Assembly (NCBI GenBank): GCA_049115735.1
Contig: JAGDZP010000012.1
Location: 62,001 to 126,000 of the forward strand
DNA from: CAXBNB01 sp049115735
GTDB taxonomy: Bacteria > Bacteroidota > Bacteroidia > Cytophagales > Cyclobacteriaceae
Length of the DNA: 64,000 nucleotides
Direction: 5' to 3'
In this document: one piece after another, positions 55,953 to 64,000 of the stretch
Position numbering within the stretch: position 1 is the stretch's first letter
How the letters are laid out: each line of letters begins with the position of its first letter
Made by a program: the position numbers and the translations under genes
Notes under the pieces: model-generated
What the model was told of the DNA's origin: nothing
Database searches by the model: none
The model's input: only the letters and a program-made list of their open reading frames with translations

Positions 55953-57749
55953 TTAGAATATGTATTGATTTTCGGAGATCATTGCATCGGCAATTTCTCT
56001 CCTGAGTTGTTTTGGGTTAATGGGGTTAATCTTTGTATATCGCTTCATGCCCATAAGCATGACTTTTTGTTCATCTCCGGTGGTGAATGAGTTTATAGCA
56101 TCCTTGCCAGCTTTATTCACCCGCTCTACCGCATCATGCAAATAAACTTTTGCTGCATTTACCTGAAGCTTACAGGCTTCTTCTCCTCTGGTGGATACCA
56201 ATTTCTCTGCACGTAAAATTGCCGATTCACTGGCATAGATCTCTATCAGCATATCGGCTATATTCATTAGTATTTCTTGTTCTTCGTCCAGTTTTGGCCC
56301 GAAAGTTTGTGCCGCTTTTCCGGCGACCATCAATACTGATTTCTTTAGTTTTTTCAATACTTCTTTCTCTTCAGCAAAAAGCTGAGAAAAATCGGGCGTC
56401 TCGAATGAAGGAACAGAAGTCAACTCTTTGGCAACCGCCATAGCAGGCTCCATGATGTTGAGTTCACCCTTCAGTGCTCTCTTAAGTATCATACCAACAA
56501 GGAGCATTCGGTTTATTTCGTTGGTGCCTTCATATATTCTGGTGATGCGGGCATCCCTGTATGCCCTGGCCATAGGTGCTTCTTCTGAAAAACCCATGCC
56601 TCCAAATATTTGCACACCTTCATCTACCACATAATCCAGCATTTCCGAACCATGCACTTTTATGATCGCACATTCGATGGAAAACTGCTCAAAGCTTTTG
56701 AGTTTGGCTTCACCATCTTCAACGCCACTAGCGATTAGGTCATCGATTTTGTCATCTATGTTTTGCCCTGCTCGATAAGCGGCTGACTCTGTTACCCAGG
56801 TCTTGATGGCCATTTCTGCAAGCTTATACTGTATGGCACCAAAGCTTGAAATTGAAACGCCAAATTGTTTTCTGTCATTAGCGTAGTTGAGCGCTGTATT
56901 GGTAATTTCCACACAACCTCCAATTACTCCGGCTCCTAACTTGATACGCCCAATATTCAGAATGTTTACAGCTATTTTAAATCCATTCTCACGAGCAGAC
57001 AGCATATTTTCAACTGGCACTTTGGTCTCATTGAAGAAGATTTGACGAGTCGAGGAACCTTTTATTCCCAGTTTTACCTCCTCATCATTCATGGTAATGC
57101 CATTGTCAGTTCTTTCTACCAAAAAAGCAGTCAGCTTTTTGTCATCATCAATTTTCGCGAAAACAATTAAAAGGTCTGCAAAGCCACCATTTGAGATCCA
57201 CATTTTTTGTCCTGTGATCAGATAATGTTTGCCATCCTCAGTCAAAACCGCTTTTGTTTTTCCAGCGTTGGCATCAGATCCTGAATCAGGTTCGGTAAGG
57301 CAATAGCACGATTTCCACTCCCCGGATGCTATCTTTGGAAGGTACTTTTGTTTTTGTTCTTCAGTGCCGTAATACAGGATAGGAAGAGTTCCTATACCTG
57401 TATGAGCACCGTAAGCTGTAGAAAAGGATCCAGTGGACCCAATTTTGTCAGCGATTAACATGGAAGTATTGAAAGACATTCCCAGCCCGCCATACTGTTC
57501 GGGAATAGAAATGCCAAGTAGTCCCAGTTCACCGGCCTTCTCCATCAGCCTTGGCATGATATCATCCTCCTGCTTCTCTATCTTCTCAATATTTGGATGA
57601 ATTTCCTTCTTGATAAAATCAGAAGTGGCCTCAGCCATCATCTTTTGCTCCTCGGTGAAATCTTCGGGAATAAATACTTCTTGACAATCGGTTTCCCTAA
57701 TTAGAAATTCACCTCCTTTAATCGAATGTTTTTCCAATACAGTTTCCAT
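55953..57749 (-). CDS. Acyl-CoA dehydrogenase (long, about 600 residues)
   Basis: The 598-residue flavoprotein shows the acyl-CoA dehydrogenase fold: an N-terminal helical domain, the CYCLTEPDSGSDANAG FAD/substrate signature, QKMWISNGGFAD, and the C-terminal helical domain with RIYEGTNEINRMLLVG holding the predicted catalytic glutamate. An extra C-terminal domain of about 170 residues gives it the length of very-long-chain-type enzymes. It carries out the first oxidation step of fatty acid beta-oxidation. The gene stands alone behind a promoter framed by two TATGCATGCATA palindromes. Confidence 0.95.
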   Translation of the reverse strand: METVLEKHSIKGGEFLIRETDCQEVFIPEDFTEEQKMMAEATSDFIKKEIHPNIEKIEKQEDDIMPRLMEKAGELGLLGISIPEQYGGLGMSFNTSMLIADKIGSTGSFSTAYGAHTGIGTLPILYYGTEEQKQKYLPKIASGEWKSCYCLTEPDSGSDANAGKTKAVLTEDGKHYLITGQKMWISNGGFADLLIVFAKIDDDKKLTAFLVERTDNGITMNDEEVKLGIKGSSTRQIFFNETKVPVENMLSARENGFKIAVNILNIGRIKLGAGVIGGCVEITNTALNYANDRKQFGVSISSFGAIQYKLAEMAIKTWVTESAAYRAGQNIDDKIDDLIASGVEDGEAKLKSFEQFSIECAIIKVHGSEMLDYVVDEGVQIFGGMGFSEEAPMARAYRDARITRIYEGTNEINRMLLVGMILKRALKGELNIMEPAMAVAKELTSVPSFETPDFSQLFAEEKEVLKKLKKSVLMVAGKAAQTFGPKLDEEQEILMNIADMLIEIYASESAILRAEKLVSTRGEEACKLQVNAAKVYLHDAVERVNKAGKDAINSFTTGDEQKVMLMGMKRYTKINPINPKQLRREIADAMISENQYIF

Positions 57750-57781
57750 AATTAATCAGCTTTTATTTGGGTTAAAGTTGT

Positions 57782-57831
57782 TATGCATGCATAACAAATT
57801 CAAAGATAAAAATAAAAGGTATGCATGCATA
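57782..57831 (-). promoter_or_regulatory. Promoter bracketed by two TATGCATGCATA operators
   Basis: Perfect palindromes TATGCATGCATA lie at 57782-57793 and 57820-57831, 38 bases apart, with AAC following each on the plus strand. Between them, on the minus strand, TATCTTTG (57808-57801) is a perfect -7 box for the acyl-CoA dehydrogenase gene starting at 57749. The upstream copy covers the -33 region and the other the transcript start. This layout suits a dimeric repressor, perhaps responsive to acyl-CoA, but the regulator is not in the window. Confidence 0.65.
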
Positions 57832-57992
57832 ACATTTTTAAGATTTTTTAATTCTGTACGGAATCAGTCATTAAATTGTTAAGTCATTTGCTCAAATATT
57901 TCCTTTGGTCTTGAAAATGACCCACTCGTCAAAATCTATGTGCTGCTTTTGTTGATCTGTTCTAACTTAAAACTTCCAAATTGATCTAGCTC

Positions 57993-60440
57993 ATGTTAAG
58001 AAACTACCTGATAACTGCACTTAGAAATCTACTGAGAAATAAAACTTTCAGTACTATCAATATTCTTGGACTGACTGGTGGACTTACCTGTTGTTTACTG
58101 ATTTTCATCTTCGTTACTGATGAATATAGTTATGATAAATTCCACGCTAAGAAGGATAGAATCTATAGGGTTCATTATCTGATTGGTGATTTTAACATTG
58201 GTAGAATTCCGCCAGTAATGGCGGAGCATATTGCTACATATTTTCCAGAGGTGGAGAAGACGGGAAGGCTGTACGGCCGAGGTGTTAGCATTAAGGTACC
58301 AGGTGAAGTCAATGGAAAACCACAGCGCTTTGAGGAGGAAGGAGTGTTTTTTGCTGACTCTACCATCATGGACATTTTTACTTTTGATGTGCTGAAGGGG
58401 TCAATTGAGGACGGGCTCAGGAAACCATTTACCGTAATCCTGAACGATGAGATAGCTCAAAAATATTTTGGTCATGAAAATCCAATCGGAAAACAGATTA
58501 TTATGGAAGGGAATACCTCACTGCAGGTTGTTGCTGTGGTGAAGGATTTTCCTAGCAATTCCCATTTTCATTTTGATATGCTGGTACCTTATGACAATAT
58601 GTATGACATAGAGCCTGAGAACTTAAGGGAAAACATCAGGCAGAATTTCAAAATGAATTGGATGGTATCTCATTCTATTACCTATGTCTTATTAAAGCCA
58701 GGTTCAAGTCATTTGGCTGTAGATGAAAAGTTTCTTGACTTTATTGCAGAGAAGATACCTGAAAACATGCAGAAGGAGCAAAGCTTTAAACTTCAGCCCT
58801 TGGAAGACATTCATCTTAATGCTGATATAGGTGCTCAGGCTGAGCCTCCGGGTAGTAAGACCTTCATTTACATATTCATAGCTGTAGGTGTACTTACATT
58901 ACTTATTGCCTGCATCAACTTTATCAACCTATCCACCGCCAGATCGCTGCAGCGGACCAAGGAAATAGGTATGAGGAAAGTGTTAGGCGCCTGGAAATCC
59001 AATCTTATCGTCCAGTTTCTGGGGGAGTCATTCCTTATGACATTTATTGCAGCTGCCCTTGCATTCGCTTTCACTGTTTTTCTTTTGCCAGTATTGAATG
59101 AGTTGACCTCAAAAGAGTTGCAAATTGACGTTTTGTATTCGCCTTATTTGATTGTTGGTTTTGTCGCATTAATACTGTCTACCGGTTTTTTGTCCGGGAT
59201 TTACCCTGCATTTTTCGCTACTAAAATATTGCCTGCATATAGTTTGAAGGGTTTGGTGTCACCAAAAAACAGAGCCGGTCTTTCATTCAGGAAGGGATTG
59301 GTTATTGTACAGTTTTGCATCTCAATGGTTCTGATTTCAGGGACACTGATCGTGTTTGATCAATTAGACCTGTTACGAAACAAGCCCCTGGGTTTTCAAA
59401 AAGATCATTTAATCAATGTGCCCATCCAGAGTCAGAATTTCAACAATGTGTTTGGGGGAATAGATGCGGAAAAGAGGCAGAAAATGAATGCCTTTGAGGA
59501 TGAGCTGGAAAGAATCCCTGGTGTTTTGGCAAGCACTGCATCTGCCCATGCTCCTGGTTTTGGAGTGGTCAATCGCAATGTGATTCCCGAAGGTTTTACT
59601 GCCGAAGACAATATGCTGGCGCCTGTTTATGCAGTGGACTATGACTTCCTTGAAACATATCAGATAAGAGTCATGCAGGGTAGAGGTTTTTCAGAAGAAT
59701 TTGGAACAGATCATCAAAATGCATTTCTAATCAATGAGTATGCTATTGCAGCCTACAATTTTGGATCCGATGTGGAGGCGTTGGGAAAAGAAATAAATGT
59801 AGAAGGCAAGAAGGGAAAAGTTGTTGGCATTGTAGAGAATTTTCACTTTTTACCTCTCACCGAACCCATGGGCCCAATGATCATGGAAGTGAACACTTCA
59901 CAGTTCAATGTTTTTTCGATAAGGATTGACAATCGAAATATACCGCAGACACTGGCCTCAATTGAGAATACCTACAACGATTTTTTCCCTAACGAATCAT
60001 TCACACATTCTTTCCTGGACGATGCGTTGGAGCAAGGCTATGCTACTCAAGAACAATTAGGAAAAGTAGTAGGCTATTTTGCGATACTGGCCATACTCAT
60101 TTCCTGTCTTGGTTCGTATGGATTAATCATGTTCATTGCCTCTCAGAAGATGAAGGAGGTGGGTATTAGAAAAGTATTGGGTGCTTCAATATCCAGTATC
60201 ATACTATTGCTGTCCACCAGGTTCTTCTTGCTTGGGTTAATTGCCATGGTGATATCCGTACCGGCTACTTTGTGGGCCGCTAATTCCTGGCTAGAAGAAT
60301 TTTCTTACAGGATTGACATTTCTCCGCTTAGTTTTGTTGCATCAGGAGCTATTACCTTATTGCTTGTCCTTATGACCACCAGCATTCAGTCTGTTCGAAC
60401 TGCTTTGGCTAATCCTGTGAAAGCGCTGAGGACGGAGTGA
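57993..60440 (+). CDS. FtsX/MacB-type ABC transporter permease
   Basis: The 815-residue protein has an N-terminal membrane anchor (NILGLTGGLTCCLLIFIFV), a MacB-like periplasmic domain (about residues 45-265), FtsX helices starting at TFIYIFIAVGVLTLLIACINFINLSTARS, then a second periplasmic domain and a second FtsX set (FAILAILISCLGSYGLIMFIA). The duplicated FtsX layout is usual for this phylum. Such permeases couple ATP hydrolysis by a partner to export or signalling; no ATPase gene is adjacent. It ends two bases before the convergent gene at 60443. Confidence 0.93.
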   Translation: MLRNYLITALRNLLRNKTFSTINILGLTGGLTCCLLIFIFVTDEYSYDKFHAKKDRIYRVHYLIGDFNIGRIPPVMAEHIATYFPEVEKTGRLYGRGVSIKVPGEVNGKPQRFEEEGVFFADSTIMDIFTFDVLKGSIEDGLRKPFTVILNDEIAQKYFGHENPIGKQIIMEGNTSLQVVAVVKDFPSNSHFHFDMLVPYDNMYDIEPENLRENIRQNFKMNWMVSHSITYVLLKPGSSHLAVDEKFLDFIAEKIPENMQKEQSFKLQPLEDIHLNADIGAQAEPPGSKTFIYIFIAVGVLTLLIACINFINLSTARSLQRTKEIGMRKVLGAWKSNLIVQFLGESFLMTFIAAALAFAFTVFLLPVLNELTSKELQIDVLYSPYLIVGFVALILSTGFLSGIYPAFFATKILPAYSLKGLVSPKNRAGLSFRKGLVIVQFCISMVLISGTLIVFDQLDLLRNKPLGFQKDHLINVPIQSQNFNNVFGGIDAEKRQKMNAFEDELERIPGVLASTASAHAPGFGVVNRNVIPEGFTAEDNMLAPVYAVDYDFLETYQIRVMQGRGFSEEFGTDHQNAFLINEYAIAAYNFGSDVEALGKEINVEGKKGKVVGIVENFHFLPLTEPMGPMIMEVNTSQFNVFSIRIDNRNIPQTLASIENTYNDFFPNESFTHSFLDDALEQGYATQEQLGKVVGYFAILAILISCLGSYGLIMFIASQKMKEVGIRKVLGASISSIILLLSTRFFLLGLIAMVISVPATLWAANSWLEEFSYRIDISPLSFVASGAITLLLVLMTTSIQSVRTALANPVKALRTE

Positions 60441-60442
60441 TG

Positions 60443-60766
60443 CTATACCGCTTCTGAATCATATACCAAGACACGCTCCCACAGATCCTTACAGGTTTCA
60501 ATGAATACCTGGTGCGCTTCTTCAACCTGGTATTTATCATGTTCTGCTTTGGAAGGAAAAGTAACCAGTAGCGAGTAAGTATAGGAGGAGTCGATGACAT
60601 CTCGTTCGGCCACTGCAGGCGTACCCACGTGAGAGGATTTGGCATATAGGGAATCATTTAAAAATTGCTTTATGGCAGTTTCGAATTTTGCCCTTAAGCC
60701 GGAATCTTCAGGGTTTTTTAACCAAAAAAATACAGTATGTGTGAAGTCTTTCGTTATGTCGCTCAT
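60443..60766 (-). CDS. Dabb-family (stress-responsive A/B barrel) protein
   Basis: The 107-residue protein begins with FTHTVFFWLKNPED, has DSSYTYSLLVTFPSKAEHDKYQ in the middle and HQVFIETCKDLWERVLVYD at the end, which is the Dabb dimeric alpha/beta-barrel pattern. No signal peptide. Roles in this family vary; the function here is unknown. Confidence 0.88.
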   Translation of the reverse strand: MSDITKDFTHTVFFWLKNPEDSGLRAKFETAIKQFLNDSLYAKSSHVGTPAVAERDVIDSSYTYSLLVTFPSKAEHDKYQVEEAHQVFIETCKDLWERVLVYDSEAV

Positions 60767-60880
60767 GGTAGTTTTATGTAATTAATTATTGGAGTAATAA
60801 TAATTCATTTTTGGTGAGAGCCAATAGAAATAACTACCTTTTCTGTAAAAATTACCTAACCGATTTTATTTCGTTAGAAA

Positions 60881-61414
60881 TTGACTGAAAACGAAAAATT
60901 AATAGAGTATAAACGAACTGGGAATCTGACAATCCTGGGAGATGTCTATAAAGACTATATGCACTTGGTGTTTGGTATTTGCCTGAAGTATTTGAAAAAC
61001 AAACAAGATGCTGAAGATGCTGTCATTCAGATATTTGAAAAATTGATAACAGATCTTAGGCGACATTCCGTTGAGAATTTCAGCAGCTGGTTGTACAGCA
61101 CTTCAAGAAATTTTTGTTTAATGCAGCTGAGAAAAAGTGGTAAGGTTAAAAATACTTTAATTGATGATATGGAATATACACTTTCTGAGCATCAAGATAC
61201 TGAGGAGCATGTGAATGAAGATGGACTGCATGAATGTCTGGATAAATTGCCTGAGCACCAAAAAGCATGCGTTGAATTGTTTTATTTGAAACAGCATTGC
61301 TATCAGGAAATAACGGAAATATTGAATGTCACTTTGAACAAAGTAAAGAGTGCTATTCAGAATGGTAAAAGGAATTTAAAAATATGCCTGGAATCTAGGA
61401 GTGAAAATATTTAA
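60881..61414 (+). CDS. ECF sigma factor paired with an anti-sigma/TonB protein
   Basis: The 177-residue protein has sigma region 2 (YKDYMHLVFGICLKYLKNKQDAEDAVIQIFEKL, NFSSWLYSTSRNFCL) and region 4 (LPEHQKACVELFYLKQHCYQEITEILNVTLNKVKSAIQNGKRNLK). The start is TTG at 60881, as in the two PUL sigma genes. The downstream anti-sigma gene overlaps its end by 14 bases, which implies translational coupling and balanced amounts of the two proteins. It is not of the FecI/FecR type. Confidence 0.93.
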   Translation: MTENEKLIEYKRTGNLTILGDVYKDYMHLVFGICLKYLKNKQDAEDAVIQIFEKLITDLRRHSVENFSSWLYSTSRNFCLMQLRKSGKVKNTLIDDMEYTLSEHQDTEEHVNEDGLHECLDKLPEHQKACVELFYLKQHCYQEITEILNVTLNKVKSAIQNGKRNLKICLESRSENI

Positions 61415-62510
61415 TGACCATAGCGGCCATGTATCTCTGGATGAGATGAACAAGTATTTGGACAACAAAATGTCTAATGATGAAAGACATTTGTTTGAGC
61501 GGCACTTATTGTCTTGTGATTTTTGTGATGAGGCTTTTGAAGGTTACCAGCTTTCAGAAGACATTGACTTTTCAGACTCTATAAAGAAGCTAGCTGAAAA
61601 TATTGAGGGGCGATCAGGAAGTAAAAGTTATTTCAGATTTGCCGTGGCTGCAGCAGTTATTTTGCTGTTAGGTGCAAGCGTAGTTTTTACCATGTACCAC
61701 TTTGACAACCAGGCGGGTGAAGTGGCTATGGCTGAGAAGAAAGAAGAGAAACAGGAAAAGCAGGTTCCTAAGGACTCTGTAGCAATCAAGGATGATGCTC
61801 TAGTTAAAGAAGTTGATACTCAGCCGATCAAGAAAGAAGAGGTGACTCAGCCGATCGAGCCGAAGAAAAAGGAAGTTCAGGAGGAGAAAATCAAAATTAC
61901 CACCAATAAAATTGCCGAAACGAAAAGCAATCCTGTGGCAGTTGTCGAAGAGGAGCTTGAGCTAGCAGATGAAGAAATTGATGCTTTCGGGGCTAGCGAT
62001 GAAAGCTTTGAAGAAGATTCTGGCTTTGGTGATGAATTTTTTGAAGATGAGGATTCAGTAGAACCCGTCCAAAAAGAGGAAAGTTTTAAAGAAACAAATC
62101 CACTTCCTATACAGGTCGAAAACAGGGCTGCCTATGCACGGAAATTGTCTGAAAATTCTAAAAGGCGCTTAACCACAGCATCGAAAGCTGATGTATCAAA
62201 AGATATCCAGGGAAACGCCTTGCCAGTTATAGGTTTTGAAAGGTATGGCGTATATTTAAAAGATAGTTTGCGATATCCAATGAGGGCTAGGGAAAATGGC
62301 CTGGAAGGAATAGTGAAATTGCAGTTTAGGGTGACTTTGTCAGGAGCACTGGAGAAAATGGAAATAGTTGAGGGACTCTCTGAAGAGTGCAATGCGGAAG
62401 CCAAAAGACTGGTAATCGACGGGTCAAATTGGACATTGGTCGACAAAAATTTACCAGTTGAAAATAATGTTGTAAACTTGAGTATAGAATTTAAATTATC
62501 GGATCAATAG
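61401..62510 (+). CDS. Zinc-finger anti-sigma factor fused to a TonB C-terminal domain
   Basis: The 369-residue protein (GTG start inside the sigma gene) has a ZAS-type zinc motif H35-xxx-C39-xx-C42 in its N-terminal part, one transmembrane helix at about residues 76-98, a long charged periplasmic linker rich in Glu and Lys (about 105-230), and a C-terminal TonB-like domain (RYPMRARENGLEGIVKLQFRVTLSGALEKMEIVEGL). TonB domains touch outer-membrane receptors or carry energy to them. The fusion would let a periplasmic or outer-membrane contact set sigma activity. It lacks ExbB/ExbD genes nearby. The function is inferred from domain order. Confidence 0.85.
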   Translation: MKIFNDHSGHVSLDEMNKYLDNKMSNDERHLFERHLLSCDFCDEAFEGYQLSEDIDFSDSIKKLAENIEGRSGSKSYFRFAVAAAVILLLGASVVFTMYHFDNQAGEVAMAEKKEEKQEKQVPKDSVAIKDDALVKEVDTQPIKKEEVTQPIEPKKKEVQEEKIKITTNKIAETKSNPVAVVEEELELADEEIDAFGASDESFEEDSGFGDEFFEDEDSVEPVQKEESFKETNPLPIQVENRAAYARKLSENSKRRLTTASKADVSKDIQGNALPVIGFERYGVYLKDSLRYPMRARENGLEGIVKLQFRVTLSGALEKMEIVEGLSEECNAEAKRLVIDGSNWTLVDKNLPVENNVVNLSIEFKLSDQ

Positions 62511-62528
62511 AATTCAATTAATAGAAAA

Positions 62529-64000
62529 ATGTCTAAATACTTTAGCCGACGCAACCTGGACTTCATGCTTTACGAGGTTTTTGACATCATGTCATTGGCC
62601 AAGTTTGATTATTTCAAGAAGCACAAAAAAGATACATACGATCTGATTCTTGACAGTGCCATACAGCTGGCAGATAAGGAGATGAGGCCATTTCTAACCG
62701 AAATGGACAGGCAAGAACCAAAATTTGCTGGAGGAACAGTGAAGGTACATCCACAGATTGGCAAACTAATGAAGGAGTTTGGTGATGGAGGTTGGATAGC
62801 AGCTGATGGCCCTACGGATTTTGGAGGACAGGAGTTGCCATTGACGCTTTCCTCATGTACCCAGTTTGTCTTTGGAGCGGCTAACTATTCTGCAAGTGTA
62901 TTCCCTTTCTTATCAGCTGGTGCGGCTCGACTGATTTATGAATTCGGATCTGAAACATTAAAAGAACAATATATACCCAAACTCTATAGCGGCGAGTGGC
63001 AAGGTACCATGTGTATGACAGAGGCTCAGGCTGGGAGTTCCTTGGGAGACATATCTACTTCCGCAGAACCTATTGATGAAGAAGAAACGGTATTTAAAAT
63101 AGAGGGTCAGAAGATATTCATTTCTGCTGGTGATCATGACGGTGTGAGCAACGTAGTGCATCTAATGCTGGCCAGAGTGAAAGGTGCTCCAGCAGGTACT
63201 AAAGGACTAAGTTTATTCCTGGTACCACAAAAACGATTTGATGAAGAGGGAAAAGAACAAAGCAATGATGTGATTACCTCTACACTTTTCCATAAAATGG
63301 GCTACAAAGGAGCTCCGATCGTTCAGCTGGAATTGGGCAGCAATAAAGGATGCTTTGGCTTCTTAATCGGTAAGCAGAACAATGGTTTGAAACAGATGTT
63401 TCAAATGATGAATGAGGCCAGAATGGGAGTTGGACTCAGTGCAACATCTATAGCATCAGCCGCTTACTACGCTTCTTTAGAATATGCCAATGAAAGGCCT
63501 CAAGGCAGAACGGCGGATAATAATGATTTAGAAAAGTCTCAGTCATTGATCATAGAGCATGCTGATGTTAGGCGGATGCTACTTTTCCAAAAGGCAATTG
63601 TAGAAGGCTCACAATCGCTCTTGATGCAGTGTGCTCAGTATGCGGATATGGCAAAAGGGGAGAAGGAAGCTTCCAAAGAAATATTCAATTTGGTACTCGA
63701 TTTACTAACGCCGGTTGCCAAGTCTTATCCAAGTGAAATGGGTATTCATTCCACGAGTACAGCAATCCAAATTTTCGGTGGTGCAGGTTACTGCCAGGAT
63801 TTCTCAGTTGAACAGTATTTTAGAGAAATGCGTATTCATACCATCCATGAAGGAACAACAGGTATCCATGCTCTGGATTTGCTTGGCCGTAAGATTATCA
63901 TGGGTGGTGGAATTGCATTTAGAGCTTTCACTGAGGAGGTTACTAAAGTCATTAAAAAAACCAAACTAGAAATTACTGCTCTGGCAAAGTACGGAACTCA
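62529..64000 (+). CDS. Acyl-CoA dehydrogenase, cut by window end
   Basis: The frame starts at ATG 62529, 18 bases after the anti-sigma/TonB gene, and stays open to the end of the window (about 490 residues seen). It begins SKYFSRRNLDFMLYEVFD, typical of the acyl-CoA dehydrogenase group with an extra N-terminal segment. It shows CMTEAQAGSSLGDIST, QKIFISAGDHD, MNEARMGVGLSATSIASAAYYASLEYANER and GGAGYCQDFSVEQYFREMRIHTIHEGTTGIHALDLLGRK. It is a paralogue of a different subgroup from the one at 55953. It may share the sigma operon transcript. Confidence 0.95.
   Translation, partial: MSKYFSRRNLDFMLYEVFDIMSLAKFDYFKKHKKDTYDLILDSAIQLADKEMRPFLTEMDRQEPKFAGGTVKVHPQIGKLMKEFGDGGWIAADGPTDFGGQELPLTLSSCTQFVFGAANYSASVFPFLSAGAARLIYEFGSETLKEQYIPKLYSGEWQGTMCMTEAQAGSSLGDISTSAEPIDEEETVFKIEGQKIFISAGDHDGVSNVVHLMLARVKGAPAGTKGLSLFLVPQKRFDEEGKEQSNDVITSTLFHKMGYKGAPIVQLELGSNKGCFGFLIGKQNNGLKQMFQMMNEARMGVGLSATSIASAAYYASLEYANERPQGRTADNNDLEKSQSLIIEHADVRRMLLFQKAIVEGSQSLLMQCAQYADMAKGEKEASKEIFNLVLDLLTPVAKSYPSEMGIHSTSTAIQIFGGAGYCQDFSVEQYFREMRIHTIHEGTTGIHALDLLGRKIIMGGGIAFRAFTEEVTKVIKKTKLEITALAKYGT

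Overview
The window looks like chromosomal DNA of a Bacteroidota bacterium, probably a marine Cytophagales-type polysaccharide degrader. The evidence is two SusC/SusD pairs whose SusC proteins carry an N-terminal STN signalling domain, each with an ECF sigma factor and a FecR anti-sigma factor; many secreted lipoproteins; promoters of the Bacteroidota type (TTG, 19 bases, TAnnTTTG); and repeat families typical of the phylum. The species cannot be named from the sequence.

Layout. (1) 1-2274: the end of a sugar:H+ symporter and a sialidase-like (Asp-box) lipoprotein. (2) 2544-25538, PUL module A: sigma factor; a 1.2 kb cluster of palindromic repeats holding a GIY-YIG nuclease gene; FecR; SusC; SusD; a protein with an SGAT flavin-attachment-like motif; a lipocalin/NTF2-like protein; a double FAD oxidoreductase; a sulfatase; a 5.9 kb block (GH78 rhamnosidase, sulfatase, GH127 and a broken gene) bounded by 99-base direct repeats; and cstA. 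(3) 25539-27568: a decayed stretch with a 21-base tandem repeat, and an ATPase of the AAA/DUF4143 type. (4) 28073-47086, PUL module B: sigma, FecR, a predicted antisense RNA, SusC, SusD, sulfatase, FAD oxidoreductase, a second SGAT protein, two GH117 enzymes, sulfatase, GH29 fucosidase and sulfatase. (5) 47100-49340: a DUF4097-like protein and a secreted beta-propeller. (6) 49454-55116: a B12 salvage locus with a cobalamin riboswitch, BtuB, two DUF71 ATPases and a BtuF-like lipoprotein. (7) 55117-64000: a small membrane protein between hairpins, two acyl-CoA dehydrogenases (the second cut by the window end), a FtsX-type permease, a Dabb protein, and a sigma factor with an anti-sigma/TonB fusion.

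How it fits together. The two PULs encode sensing (SusC-STN to FecR to sigma), outer-membrane import (SusCD), desulfation (five sulfatases) and exo-acting removal of rhamnose/fucose-like, anhydrogalactose-like and furanose residues. A sulfated algal polysaccharide or its oligosaccharides is the likely substrate. No endo-glycanase is visible, so the first cuts are probably made by enzymes encoded elsewhere.

The most unusual signals are: the repeated pairing of Tat-type FAD oxidoreductases with paralogous SGAT proteins, suggesting an undescribed periplasmic flavin redox step in glycan breakdown; the predicted minus-strand RNAs between fecR and susC in both modules; the repeat-bounded 5.9 kb block; the GIY-YIG gene inside hairpin repeats that split a sigma/anti-sigma pair; and a zinc-finger anti-sigma factor fused to a TonB domain.
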